Shown: positions 14,568-22,514, numbered from the stretch's first letter. The stretch: 40,218 nucleotides of DNA from Patescibacteria group bacterium UBA6033 (GCA_002429325.1 DIZH01000020.1:13593-53810); one strand, 5' to 3'. The notes: generated from the letters alone by a model not told the origin. Numbers and translations are program-made.

Positions 14568-16532
14568 ATGCAAAAACAAAAAGGATGGGGTTTTGATACG
14601 CGAGATATAGATACGAAGGTGCGTCCGCAGGACGACTTCTTCCACTTCGCGAGCGGAGCGTGGATGAAGCGCCATCCGATACCCAAGACTGAAGCTCGCT
14701 GGGGTTCGTTCACGATGCTCCGCCACGCGACCGATACGCAACTACAGACGCTCCTGAAAAAAGTCATTGCAACAAAAAAAGTAAAATCGGGCACTGCTGA
14801 GCAGATGATACGCGACCTCTATCGTTCAGGCATGGACATAGAGCGCCGCCGCACGCTCGGTCTTACTCCTCTTCAACCGCTCATGAAACGAGTGGAAGCA
14901 ATGCGAACGATTGATGATATAGGAACGACCATTGCTCATTTGGAGAGCGTCGGCTCTGGCGGTATTTGGGGTGTCGGCATTGATCAGGATATGAAGAACA
15001 GCGAGCGCTATATCCTCCACCTTGGGCAAGGAGGGCTCGGTATGCCTGACCGCGACTACTATTTGAAAGACGATGAGGAATCGAAGCGTGTTCGCGGTGC
15101 GTATGAAAAACATCTTGTACGATTGCTTGAGCTTGCAGGGCGCAAGCGTGAAGCTCGGCAGGACGCGGCGCTCGTGCTCGAGATGGAGACGGCAATCGCC
15201 AAAATATCGATGAAGAAGGAGGATTTGCGCGACGTTGATAAGACTTACCATAAGAAATCTCTGCCTGAGCTGCGCAAGCTCGCTCCAACTATCGACTGGG
15301 ACGATTATTTCCGCGTTATTGGCGCAACACCAAAACAGGTCGTCGTCATGCAGCCTGCGTTCTTTACTGGCGCCAGCCGGCTGCTCCGCCAATATCCCGT
15401 CGAATCATGGAGGACATACCTGCGAACTCATCTCATTGGAGACTTCGCTTCTATTCTTACCCCCGAGCTCGAGAAGGAAAGTTTCGCATTCTATGCAACG
15501 GTGCTTACGGGTACGAAACACATGAAGCCATTATGGCGCCGCATCTTGCGGGTTGTGAACGGAGGACTGAGCGAGCTTCTCGGTGAGCTGTATGTGAACG
15601 AATACTTCCCTGCCGAAGCAAAAAAGAAAGTTGCGGTAGTGGTAGCTGATCTTTTCCGGGCGTATGAAGCTCGCATCAAAAATCTCGATTGGATGAGCGC
15701 TGCCACTAAGCAAAAAGCGATTAAGAAATTACATCAGATGCACCGCAAGCTCGGTTATCCCGACAAATGGAAGAGTTATAGAGGCCTCGTCATCACGGAC
15801 GACGATTATGTCGGGAACGTACTGCGTGTCTCAGCATATGAACATAAGCGTGCGATGCATCGCCTTATGAAGCCAGTTGATCATGCAGAGTGGTTTATGA
15901 GTCCGCAGACCGTGAACGCCTACTGTAGCTTCGGCATGAACGATATCGTATTCCCCGCAGCTATTCTGCAGCACCCCTTCTTCGACGTATCAGCTGACGA
16001 TGCATTCAATTACGGTGCTATTGGTTCGGTCATTGGCCACGAGATAACGCACGGCTTTGATGATCAGGGATGTAAATTTGACGGTAAAGGCAATAGAAAG
16101 ACGTGGTGGACGAAAACCGATAGTGCTCGTTTCGCGGCGAAGGCAAAGTGCCTCGTCACAGAATTTAACGGCTATGAGGTTGCACCTGGCATGCACGTAA
16201 ACGGGAAGCTCACGCTTGGCGAGAATATCGCTGACCTGGGTGGCATTTCAATAGCGTTCGATGCCTACCAGCTGCGCCTTGCAGAGAATGGGCGTGAGGA
16301 TGTTGGTGGCTACACCCCTGAGCAGCGATTCTTCCTCGCCTATGCGACGACTGAACGCGAGCAGGAGCGGCCTGAGTATCGTAAGACAATGGTCATGACT
16401 GACCCTCATTCACCATCAAGATTTCGTGTGAATGGTCCTCTCTCCAATCTTCCCGAGTTTTATGAGGCGTTCGGTGTAAAAAAAGGAGATAAGCTCTACC
16501 GCGAACCGAAAGAGCGCGCGAAGATCTGGTAG
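14568..16532 (+). CDS. M13-family zinc metallopeptidase (neprilysin/PepO-like)
   Basis: 654 residues, usual M13 length. The catalytic HEITH is at 491-495 in VIGHEITHGFDDQGCKFD, with the third ligand in ENIADLGGISIAF (E552). The substrate-strand motif NAYCSFGMNDIVFPAAILQ lies upstream. It starts at once with the M13 domain (DDFFHFASGAWMK), with no signal peptide or membrane helix, so it is probably cytosolic and trims peptides. The last residues are KIW, related to the CxVW end of the family. It is one of three plus-strand genes here. TATACT 8 nt before the ATG predicts a leaderless mRNA. Confidence 0.93.
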   Translation: MQKQKGWGFDTRDIDTKVRPQDDFFHFASGAWMKRHPIPKTEARWGSFTMLRHATDTQLQTLLKKVIATKKVKSGTAEQMIRDLYRSGMDIERRRTLGLTPLQPLMKRVEAMRTIDDIGTTIAHLESVGSGGIWGVGIDQDMKNSERYILHLGQGGLGMPDRDYYLKDDEESKRVRGAYEKHLVRLLELAGRKREARQDAALVLEMETAIAKISMKKEDLRDVDKTYHKKSLPELRKLAPTIDWDDYFRVIGATPKQVVVMQPAFFTGASRLLRQYPVESWRTYLRTHLIGDFASILTPELEKESFAFYATVLTGTKHMKPLWRRILRVVNGGLSELLGELYVNEYFPAEAKKKVAVVVADLFRAYEARIKNLDWMSAATKQKAIKKLHQMHRKLGYPDKWKSYRGLVITDDDYVGNVLRVSAYEHKRAMHRLMKPVDHAEWFMSPQTVNAYCSFGMNDIVFPAAILQHPFFDVSADDAFNYGAIGSVIGHEITHGFDDQGCKFDGKGNRKTWWTKTDSARFAAKAKCLVTEFNGYEVAPGMHVNGKLTLGENIADLGGISIAFDAYQLRLAENGREDVGGYTPEQRFFLAYATTEREQERPEYRKTMVMTDPHSPSRFRVNGPLSNLPEFYEAFGVKKGDKLYREPKERAKIW

Positions 16533-16562
16533 TAGCGTGGCGGTTTCACCGCCACGCTACTA
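16530..16562 (+). terminator. 15-bp hairpin containing the M13 peptidase stop codon
   Basis: TAGTAGCGTGGCGGT (16530-16544) pairs with ACCGCCACGCTACTA (16548-16562) around a TTC loop. The first three bases are the stop codon. No U-run follows on the plus strand, so termination may be inefficient. Confidence 0.6.
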
Positions 16563-16567
16563 GAAAG

Positions 16568-17155
16568 TCACTTGGAGGCCTCGCCTCCAAGTGAAAATAC
16601 TGCGAGCTGGTGCGCATGCGCTTCGGCATAGCGCTTCGTGAGTCGGTGTTCCGGTAGCCGCTCCTGAGCGACCTTCAGAGCTTCGCCATAGAACCAGAGG
16701 TGCTCACCATTTGGATGCTTCCACTTCGCTAGAAAGGCCTCGCCGCCCTGCTGATATTCCTCAGTACGGCTCTCGACGTTATCGATCTTGTCCGCGATAG
16801 CAATACATAGAGCATCATCATCGGCTTCGCGAAGGCGTGCGAGATAATCCATTTTCCGTTCTTTCCAATCTAACTCTTTTCTCTCGCTTACCATCTCGAC
16901 AAGGTCAGCAACACGCTCATTAAATGCAGCGGTTATTTCCTCACGCGTCGTTTTCGTATCTTCGAGCGTGTCATGTAGGAGTGCTGCGGTAACGACATCA
17001 TCATGTGCGCCATCTTCTGCTACGAGAATTGCCACTGAGAATAGATGTGAGACATATGGCAAAGGCTCCTCTGGCGTTGATGAGATGCGCAGCTGACCAT
17101 GATGCTTCCGTGCGGCGAACTGTATCGCCTTCTTAATTTGTGGGGTGTGATTCAT
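16568..17155 (-). CDS. Small HD-domain protein, SpoT/MESH1-like alarmone hydrolase
   Basis: 195 residues, one domain. AARKHHGQLRISSTPEEPLPYVSH gives the first metal histidine (H37). ALLHDTLEDT gives H61/D62 and the E65/D66 pair typical of (p)ppGpp hydrolases of the SpoT/MESH1 group. Synthetase, TGS and ACT domains are absent. It may lower alarmone levels, or act on another nucleotide. The ATG directly abuts the 17156-17267 foldback element and has no SD. The stop codon lies in a hairpin (16569-16593), convergent with the M13 gene. Confidence 0.8.
   Translation of the reverse strand: MNHTPQIKKAIQFAARKHHGQLRISSTPEEPLPYVSHLFSVAILVAEDGAHDDVVTAALLHDTLEDTKTTREEITAAFNERVADLVEMVSERKELDWKERKMDYLARLREADDDALCIAIADKIDNVESRTEEYQQGGEAFLAKWKHPNGEHLWFYGEALKVAQERLPEHRLTKRYAEAHAHQLAVFSLGGEASK
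16569..16593 (-). terminator. Hairpin overlapping the 3' end of the HD gene
   Basis: CACTTGGAGGC (16569-16579) pairs with GCCTCCAAGTG (16583-16593) around 3 nt. On the minus strand the TGA stop overlaps its end and ACTTTCTAG follows. Member of the palindrome group with 4381 and 27968. Confidence 0.6.
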
Positions 17156-17267
17156 CCCGTTAGAAATAGGACGCGGACGTGAGAAACACGCCGTACCCTA
17201 TCCGATTAAAGCTAATAATGATTTCCGTCATAACGTTTCCAATGTTGCGTCCGCGATTTCTAACGGG
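17156..17267. repeat. CCCGTTAGA foldback element upstream of the HD gene
   Basis: Ends CCCGTTAGAAATAGG...GCGGACGT and GCGTCCGCG...ATTTCTAACGGG, one base different from the 12454 copy. The ~68-nt interior is unrelated to that copy. The minus-strand interior contains a possible promoter TTATGA - 17 nt - TTTAAT, so the 3' arm would be a 5' UTR ending exactly at the ATG. Confidence 0.8.
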
Positions 17268-17301
17268 ATTCATATCCACTGAGTATAGCTATAAATAGAG
17301 A

Positions 17302-17345
17302 ACCCCGGCAACTGCTGAGAGCCAGGGCTCTCGCGTTGCCGGGGT
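17302..17345 (-). terminator. Two-tier terminator of the 17808 gene
   Basis: ACCCCGGCAAC (17302-17312) pairs with GTTGCCGGGGT (17335-17345), with GAGAGCC/GGCTCTC stacked inside. The minus strand continues TCTCTATTTATAG. It begins 1 nt after the stop codon. Confidence 0.8.
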
Positions 17346-17346
17346 A

Positions 17347-17808
17347 TTAAATGAAGCGGACGTACTCTTGGCCGTCTTCACCTTGTACACACACGGCCTT
17401 TGACAACACATCGTGGAAGCTTTTTCGGGCGCGGTACACGACGATGGATTTTTGTTCACCGTCGCTATAGGCGATTACTACGTGTCTGACGTCGCTACAT
17501 GAGATATGTCTAGGACTTCCCAGCGCATCGCGAATGGCATGACGAATAAATTGCGACCCATCCTTAAACGGGATAGGTATCACTTCCTCCCAGATCCCGT
17601 TTGAGCAATGCACATAACAACCCACAAAGGTCGGCGCACTGCTGGGACAGAAGTGCTCCCACTCTTCGTATGTTGTCGTACGCACTTTCACAGGGGTGCT
17701 AGTGAAGGACCAGCAAGACTCGATCGCCCAGAGCCAAGGGAAATCCCTCAGTATCTTAGCGATCACTGACCAGTCGCGATCAGGATTGAATTCTTTTGAC
17801 TCAGACAT
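17347..17808 (-). CDS. Hypothetical protein, 153 aa, SD-led cassette gene
   Basis: Not recognised. It starts MSESKEFNPDRDWSVIAK with AGGAAAGG 6 nt before the ATG. The protein looks soluble and beta-rich, with many aromatics (WLWAIESCWSF) and five cysteines scattered through CPSS, GCYVHC, SCSD and AVCVQ. The C-terminus VQGEDGQEYVRFI resembles a final beta strand. It has the best promoter/terminator pair of the cassettes (17884-17912 and 17302-17345), so it is probably well expressed. Confidence 0.65.
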   Translation of the reverse strand: MSESKEFNPDRDWSVIAKILRDFPWLWAIESCWSFTSTPVKVRTTTYEEWEHFCPSSAPTFVGCYVHCSNGIWEEVIPIPFKDGSQFIRHAIRDALGSPRHISCSDVRHVVIAYSDGEQKSIVVYRARKSFHDVLSKAVCVQGEDGQEYVRFI

Positions 17809-17820
17809 GTAGTACCTTTC

Positions 17821-17829
17821 CTAGAGCAT
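17821..17829 (-). other. Minimal uORF ATG-CTC-TAG in the leader of the 17808 gene
   Basis: On the minus strand AAAGGAG is followed after 3 nt by ATG CTC TAG, which ends 12 nt before the real start. Upstream in the leader are the small hairpins AAGCCC/GGGCTT and GGGA/TCCC. Start-stop elements of this kind can hold ribosomes. The short SD spacing makes this tentative. Confidence 0.25.
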
Positions 17830-17883
17830 CCGCTCCTTTAAGCCCATCCGGGCTTCGGTTAGGGGGACAATCCCTCTTTTTTC

Positions 17884-17912
17884 ATAATAGCACACCGGAA
17901 TCTATATGTCAA
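17884..17912 (-). promoter_or_regulatory. Consensus promoter of the 17808 gene
   Basis: TTGACA (17912-17907), exactly 17 nt, and TATTAT (17889-17884). The leader is ~70 nt. One of the strongest promoters in the window. Confidence 0.7.
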
Positions 17913-17963
17913 GCACAAGAACGTCAGTACTGAAAGCTAGCCCAACCCATCACGAAACTGTGA

Positions 17964-18632
17964 TTAGAGCCAACCTATCGGGGCTCTGTTCCGGGCGATC
18001 AAATACGCATTTGCTTTACTGAAAGGTTTTGAACCGAAGAAGCCCGAATATGCTGAGAATGGCGATGGGTGCGGTGATTCGAGCACCAAGTGTTTCGTGC
18101 GGTCGATATGGGCGCCTTTTGCTTTTGCATAATTTCCCCAGAGCATGAACACAAGGTGTTCCCTCTTGTCAGACAGAGTGCGAATGACCGCATCAGTAAA
18201 TTGCTCCCATCCTTGTGCTTGGTGCGAACCTGCAGTGTGCGCGCGGACCGTGAGGGTCGCATTCAATAGCAACACGCCTTGTGTCGCCCAGCGTGAGAGA
18301 TCGCCGTCGGTATGTACAAGCGGCGTGCCGAGGTCGCTCTCGAGCTCTTTGAAGATATTCTGAAGCGATGGTGGTAATCGCGTATCCTTCTCGACTGCAA
18401 ACGCGAGCCCGTTGGCCTGTCGCTCGCCATGATAGGGGTCTTGGCCGAGTATCACCACTTTCACCTTATCAAAAGGGCATAGGTCGAACGCACGAAAAAT
18501 GTTTTTAGGCGCAGGGTACACTGCTCCCTCTTGATATTCTCTTTTTACGAATGCTGTGAGTTCAGTGAAGTAGGATTGCGAGAACTCGTCCTGCAGTTCT
18601 GTCTTCCATGACGACTCGATTTTAACGTCCAT
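17964..18632 (-). CDS. ung: Uracil-DNA glycosylase, family 1
   Basis: 222 residues, standard length. GQDPYHGERQANGLAF contains the catalytic water-activating Asp65. LLLNATLTVRAHTAGSH supplies the uracil-binding Asn, and HPSPFSAYSGFFG (188-200) is the minor-groove loop with the catalytic His. It removes uracil from DNA as the first step of base excision repair. Last gene of the mnmA-ung operon, starting 1 nt after the alkyltransferase stop, so translation is probably coupled. A weak ATCAC/GTGAT hairpin follows the stop. Confidence 0.97.
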   Translation of the reverse strand: MDVKIESSWKTELQDEFSQSYFTELTAFVKREYQEGAVYPAPKNIFRAFDLCPFDKVKVVILGQDPYHGERQANGLAFAVEKDTRLPPSLQNIFKELESDLGTPLVHTDGDLSRWATQGVLLLNATLTVRAHTAGSHQAQGWEQFTDAVIRTLSDKREHLVFMLWGNYAKAKGAHIDRTKHLVLESPHPSPFSAYSGFFGSKPFSKANAYLIARNRAPIGWL

Positions 18633-18633
18633 G

Positions 18634-18897
18634 CTAACAGACTACTCCTTCTGTTCTAAGAAGCCGCTTCTTCTCTGCTTCCCCACCACGATTGTAGTCA
18701 CCGAACTTCCCGTCTCTCCGGACCACGCGGTGGCACGGCACCGTCGAGTCGTAATTGTTTCTCATCACCGTGCCGACTGCTCGAGCAGCTCCTGGATGGC
18801 CGATGGCTCGCGCCACTTCGCCATACGTGCGAGTCTGGCCTTTTGGTATCTGACGAACTGCCTCTCGGACATGCTCTGCAAACGAATTCGTATACAT
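18634..18897 (-). CDS. Methylated-DNA--cysteine methyltransferase-type protein, C-terminal domain only
   Basis: 87 residues comprising only the DNA-binding/active-site domain of the AGT family. IPKGQTRTYGEVARAIGHPGAARAVG is the recognition helix region. VPCHRVVRRDG holds the acceptor Cys55, so it is a Cys-bearing form and not the Trp/Ala type of ATL proteins. It could directly reverse O6-alkylguanine or flag it for other repair. It lies between the Cas4-like nuclease gene (2-nt gap) and ung. Confidence 0.9.
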   Translation of the reverse strand: MYTNSFAEHVREAVRQIPKGQTRTYGEVARAIGHPGAARAVGTVMRNNYDSTVPCHRVVRRDGKFGDYNRGGEAEKKRLLRTEGVVC

Positions 18898-18899
18898 GC

Positions 18900-19694
18900 C
18901 TATTTCTTTTTATTCTTGGTATGAAGCGCCAATAGTATCTTCCCGGCGCTCTCGCGGTACGTGCAGTATTCGCAAGGTCCGCCGCCAAATGACGTACCTA
19001 CCTTGGGAATCTCGTCACTCATAAGCATCTTCTTCAGCTCAAACACAGCCGGCTCCACCCACTCATCACTCCCTGTATAGGGAATGAGTTCCACATCGAA
19101 TTCCAATTTGCCATCAAACGCTTCGGCATCGGCTTTGCCGTTCACATAGACGAAATACACAGTTGGCGAGACGGCGAAACCGTTATGACGAAAGAGCCAC
19201 TGATAGATTTCGAGCTGGCGCTTATACGCATCATAGAGATCGTCTTTGCTGCTCGGCCCTATCTTCTTGCTCGTGGCCTTATAGTCCACGATGATAAGCT
19301 CTCCGGCAGGATTCACCCACACATCGTCGATGCCGCCACGTACCACAAGGTTAGTCGGCTCATGGAGATAGCTGATACCGCGGCGAAGTGCGTCGCGCCA
19401 TTCTTCCATGCGTTCGTCGGCAAGAGGTATAGCATCAAGCCCATATTTCAGAACGAGCGGATGCTTGCTTCCTTTTGCACGGTGCAAATCGAACTCACGC
19501 TTCAAGAGCTCGTCGACAGCGTTATTGAGAGTGAAAGACGGCATCGACGGTCGCTTCACGCCAAGCTTCATGTCGAGATAGGCGCACCGCGGACATTCGA
19601 CGAAGAGATCTATCTTGGAACGACTCACGCGATACGGTTCTGTTGATGCGGGGTTGAAAGGTCCGAAACTCGATTTAAAGTTACGTGAGGCCAT
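18900..19694 (-). CDS. PD-(D/E)XK nuclease with four cysteines (Cas4/AddB-like)
   Basis: 264 residues. The nuclease core is visible as GGIDDVWVNPAGELIIVDYKAT, with the metal Asp near 123-124 and D137-x-K139. It is followed by the motif III helix YKRQLEIYQ. Cysteines C34/C37 (ECPRCAYL) and C241/C244 (PCEYCTYRE) bracket the core as in Fe-S nucleases of the Cas4/AddB group. No helicase or Cas gene is nearby, so CRISPR adaptation is unlikely and DNA repair or DNA processing is favoured. Co-operonic with ung and the alkyltransferase gene. Confidence 0.85.
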   Translation of the reverse strand: MASRNFKSSFGPFNPASTEPYRVSRSKIDLFVECPRCAYLDMKLGVKRPSMPSFTLNNAVDELLKREFDLHRAKGSKHPLVLKYGLDAIPLADERMEEWRDALRRGISYLHEPTNLVVRGGIDDVWVNPAGELIIVDYKATSKKIGPSSKDDLYDAYKRQLEIYQWLFRHNGFAVSPTVYFVYVNGKADAEAFDGKLEFDVELIPYTGSDEWVEPAVFELKKMLMSDEIPKVGTSFGGGPCEYCTYRESAGKILLALHTKNKKK

Positions 19695-19696
19695 AT

Positions 19697-20173
19697 TTAA
19701 TTGGTTGTCGTGAAGTACGCAACGACTGGCACACCTGTTGAGAAGTCGACGTAGACGCTGTCATTTGCGAGGTCGAATGACTCACTGCCATCATCACGAT
19801 AGAGTTCAACTGCATATGAAAGGTCCGGTGCCGTCGCTCGAAGGAGCGGGATGGAAATATTCGCGTGAGGACCGTTCACACGAGCCGCACCAAGCACATT
19901 TCCCAAGTCATTTCCATTCACTTCTCGTACGGCTACCCATACGCCCGGCGGTGGTACGGTCACTGAATCGACTGTCACCGTAGAGCCTGCCTGCTGATTT
20001 GCAATGGAGATGGCTCCGCTTTCAGGAGGAGCTATATTCGCTGTCTTTTGGACCAGAGAGGAGGTGAGGGCGGGAGGGAGCGCAAGAGTATCGCCAAATG
20101 CCCACATACCTACAAGAAGAGCTCCGAGCATGAATCCTCCGACAAATGAGCTCATGGAGAAGTATTTCATCAT
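19697..20173 (-). CDS. Membrane-anchored extracytoplasmic protein (DUF7282-like domain)
   Basis: 158 residues. A single N-terminal hydrophobic helix (~7-32) is followed by an extracytoplasmic beta domain. VTVPPPGVWVAVREVNGNDLGNVLGAARVNG and VELYRDDGSESFDLANDSVYVD resemble the DUF7282 pattern known from surface proteins; this is from memory of the pattern only. It overlaps the ATP-cone gene by the 4 nt ATGA. Its role in an otherwise DNA-related operon is unknown. Confidence 0.65.
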   Translation of the reverse strand: MMKYFSMSSFVGGFMLGALLVGMWAFGDTLALPPALTSSLVQKTANIAPPESGAISIANQQAGSTVTVDSVTVPPPGVWVAVREVNGNDLGNVLGAARVNGPHANISIPLLRATAPDLSYAVELYRDDGSESFDLANDSVYVDFSTGVPVVAYFTTTN

Positions 20174-21030
20174 AGTTCGTGCGAAGTTGCTGGTAAGGAT
20201 AGCAAACCTTCTGCTTCTGCGAGAAGCTCCCCAATCCGATCAGCCGAAAGATGCAGAGGGTCGAGAAGTCGCCTGTCCTTCACTACTTGGTCGACGGCTA
20301 TGACGTGAGTATCGAGCAGCAGATTCTTCTCTGCGCGCGAGAGCCTCGTGAGCGCCGTTATGGGATATACTTTCGCTTGCGTCATTCGCATAAAGAGCGA
20401 ATCATTCACGGGGTACCCCCAACCCAAGAGCTCTACTCCAGCACACTCCGCATAGGCGATGGCCTCTGAAGTGAACTTGGTGTTCGTGACCAGTAGTCCA
20501 CGGTCAATCGGGCAAGCGCGTATCGCAGGGTCGCATGCGAATATGTCATCAAAACGACTCTTCACATATAAAGCCACTTTTAAATCAGTCTTGTAGTTCG
20601 GATCATTATGATATTTCAGCTCAGCTGCCAAATATACGCTTTCTCCCGGATGCGATGCATAGAAATCCACCTCGTGCGAGACACATACACCTCTGATTAT
20701 TTTGCGGGTCTCTACATGCCAGCCAATCGTGCTGTATAGATGAGAGACGAAGTCTTCAAACGGGTGGCCTGTAGGACCCAGTTCGAGCAATGCCCTGCGG
20801 AGAGCGTAGCGAGCTGCGACTGGTCGTGATTCTTTTCGAAGCAATGCAAATGCACGCGAATATACTTCTCTCGAAGACATACCCGGCACAACCATGTCCG
20901 TAATCGTGCGTGAGATACGCTCCGCAGCATACGCGCCAGCGCCTGCTCGCATGAGAGATACCACGAGCCGTTGTGGATCAAATACTTCACTGGTCCCGCC
21001 GGCTTTGACGATAACCGGAAGCTTGGTCAT
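20170..21030 (-). CDS. ATP-cone domain fused to a PD-(D/E)XK nuclease-like domain
   Basis: 286 residues. Residues ~4-95 match the ATP-cone: VIVKAGGTSEVFDPQRLVVSL, then SREVYSRAFALLRK and AARYALRRALLELGPTGHPFE. This domain binds ATP/dATP and normally controls ribonucleotide reductase and NrdR. Residues ~100-235 have a restriction-endonuclease fold signature: HEVDFYA (D122) followed by AELKYHN (E137-x-K139). A nucleotide-sensing nuclease is inferred. The extreme C-terminus (~240-280) is helical. It overlaps both neighbours by 4 nt (ATGA), so it is translationally coupled. Confidence 0.8.
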   Translation of the reverse strand: MTKLPVIVKAGGTSEVFDPQRLVVSLMRAGAGAYAAERISRTITDMVVPGMSSREVYSRAFALLRKESRPVAARYALRRALLELGPTGHPFEDFVSHLYSTIGWHVETRKIIRGVCVSHEVDFYASHPGESVYLAAELKYHNDPNYKTDLKVALYVKSRFDDIFACDPAIRACPIDRGLLVTNTKFTSEAIAYAECAGVELLGWGYPVNDSLFMRMTQAKVYPITALTRLSRAEKNLLLDTHVIAVDQVVKDRRLLDPLHLSADRIGELLAEAEGLLSLPATSHEL

Positions 21031-21440
21031 AGGGCCGTCACAGTCGCAGGACTACCATTCACGGTCGCAGTGAGAGGCATATGTGCTGGTGCAACGATTG
21101 TCGTGGAGAACGTAAGACTAGTGACCTGTTGAAGACAAGTGCCTGTATCTACGGGCATCGAAAGAGCAACGAGGATACTCTGTGTACTAGAAGCGGAGCC
21201 TACGAGAGACGCGGCAGCTGACAGTGTCGTACAGGGATTGGGAGCATCTATAGAACCGGTCAGCGTATGAACCCCTTTCTTGAATACGTCGCGCAGAGAG
21301 ACGTCCGGTACCGTCGTCGTAGCCTCCTCTAGTCGGGCCTGTGAGGAGATATCACGGGTATGAGGCACCGAAAGTATGAACCCCACAAGGATGATGCCTG
21401 CGATGATAGTAGCCGCTACCCATAAACGCGTATGTGTCAT
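21027..21440 (-). CDS. Membrane-anchored hypothetical protein, 137 aa
   Basis: An N-terminal transmembrane helix (~6-25, LWVAATIIAGIILVGFIL) is followed by a Ser/Thr-rich extracytoplasmic part. Two cysteines (NPCTTLS and GTCLQQV) could form a disulfide. No family recognised. It overlaps mnmA and the ATP-cone gene by 4 nt each. Confidence 0.7.
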   Translation of the reverse strand: MTHTRLWVAATIIAGIILVGFILSVPHTRDISSQARLEEATTTVPDVSLRDVFKKGVHTLTGSIDAPNPCTTLSAAASLVGSASSTQSILVALSMPVDTGTCLQQVTSLTFSTTIVAPAHMPLTATVNGSPATVTAL

Positions 21441-22435
21441 GCCTCAATAATACCACCCCCCACGAGCGTCCCATTATGATAAAAAACGACGGATTGCCCT
21501 GGTGTGGGAATATCACTGAGTGCGCCCTCGCATACAAAACGATTCTGCTCGATGTGCCCAGGAACTCGCGGTCCGCGATAGCGGTACTGCGCGAGTGTCG
21601 CATCCGAGGCATCAGCGAACCAATTGGGTTCCGCAAAACGAATGGGGCTCTGCGCCTGCTGAACAGCAGAGATGCGCGACTTCCCTACGACGAGTTCATT
21701 CGTACTCATATCTTTTGCAAGGACAAACCATGGACCTGTTTCCGCATCGCGCAGCGCAATGCGTTCTCCAATCGTATAGAGCACCGCGCCATCATGTTCG
21801 CCCACTGTTTGTCCTTTTTCATCGCGCGCCTGACCGGTCGCGGTGCCGAATTCCATTCGCAGAAATTCTTCGACTGAGATATTGCCAAGGAAGCACACCC
21901 CCTGGCTATCGCGCTTTTCTGCGACTGGTAGGTTGAGTTTATTGGCAAGCGAGCGCACGTGGTCTTTCTCCATATGCCCTACAGGAAACAATATGGATTC
22001 CAAGACCTCTTTCGGCACAGCCCAGAGGAAATAGCTCTGGTCTTTTTCTCCGCTTCGATAATGTCCCGTCGCGATAGCATCTGCGCCTTGTTCTTTTGCA
22101 AATCGATAAAATGCTCCGAACTTCACTTCACGATTGCACATGACGTCTGGGTTCGGGGTGCGTCCCGCGCGATACTCGGCAATGAGGTAGTCAATGACGC
22201 TTTTCTTGTACTCAACGCTCGCATCAAGTGTGATAAACGGGATATGGAGCCGGGCGGCAACGCGCATGGCATCTCGGCGCTCTGCAGCCCACGAGCATGG
22301 CATCCCAGGCGGATACCAGCCTTTTATGAATACCCCGGTCACGAGCGCGCCTGCCTGCTGCAGAAGTGCCGCCGATACGGCGGAGTCTACCCCACCGGAC
22401 AGTCCTACGAAAATCCTTTTTCCACGTACATCCAT
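21437..22435 (-). CDS. mnmA: tRNA 2-thiouridylase MnmA
   Basis: 332 residues. The PP-loop SGGVDS lies at 13-18. The catalytic cysteines are C100 in NPDVMCNREVKFG and C181 in SQGVCFLGN. The C-terminal beta barrel ends with GQSVVFYHNGTLVGGGIIEA. It transfers sulfur to U34 of tRNA-Lys/Glu/Gln. First gene of the seven-gene operon down to ung. No clear promoter was found; TTAGAT lies 6 nt before the ATG with no good -35. A terminator-like repeat (22473-22502) lies just upstream. Confidence 0.95.
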   Translation of the reverse strand: MDVRGKRIFVGLSGGVDSAVSAALLQQAGALVTGVFIKGWYPPGMPCSWAAERRDAMRVAARLHIPFITLDASVEYKKSVIDYLIAEYRAGRTPNPDVMCNREVKFGAFYRFAKEQGADAIATGHYRSGEKDQSYFLWAVPKEVLESILFPVGHMEKDHVRSLANKLNLPVAEKRDSQGVCFLGNISVEEFLRMEFGTATGQARDEKGQTVGEHDGAVLYTIGERIALRDAETGPWFVLAKDMSTNELVVGKSRISAVQQAQSPIRFAEPNWFADASDATLAQYRYRGPRVPGHIEQNRFVCEGALSDIPTPGQSVVFYHNGTLVGGGIIEA

Positions 22436-22472
22436 GACCCCATCTAATCACGTTTCTCAAGGAAAATGAAAG

Positions 22473-22502
22473 GCCGCCCGAAGGAGGTCTTCCTCGGGGC
22501 AG
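22473..22502. repeat. Degenerate copy of the 23277-23310 terminator, left of the RAYT
   Basis: GAAAGGCCGCCCGAAGG, an extra A, then GGTCTTCCT closely match the 23277 copy. The right arm is mutated (CGGGGCAGC), so the hairpin is imperfect. Together the two copies form direct repeats bracketing the transposase gene and its palindromes. Confidence 0.6.
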
Positions 22503-22514
22503 CTACGTATACTG

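Noticed and set aside
14826..15392. 188-codon minus-strand frame inside the M13 peptidase gene
   Set aside because: The plus-strand gene has complete catalytic motifs on both sides; the antisense product shows no protein signature.
18900..19694. CRISPR-associated Cas4
   Set aside because: The Cys-containing nuclease resembles Cas4, but there is no repeat array and no cas1/cas2 in the window; the neighbours are repair genes.
20170..21030. NrdR or ribonucleotide reductase fragment
   Set aside because: Only the ATP-cone is shared; the rest carries D...ExK nuclease residues and there is no zinc ribbon or reductase barrel.
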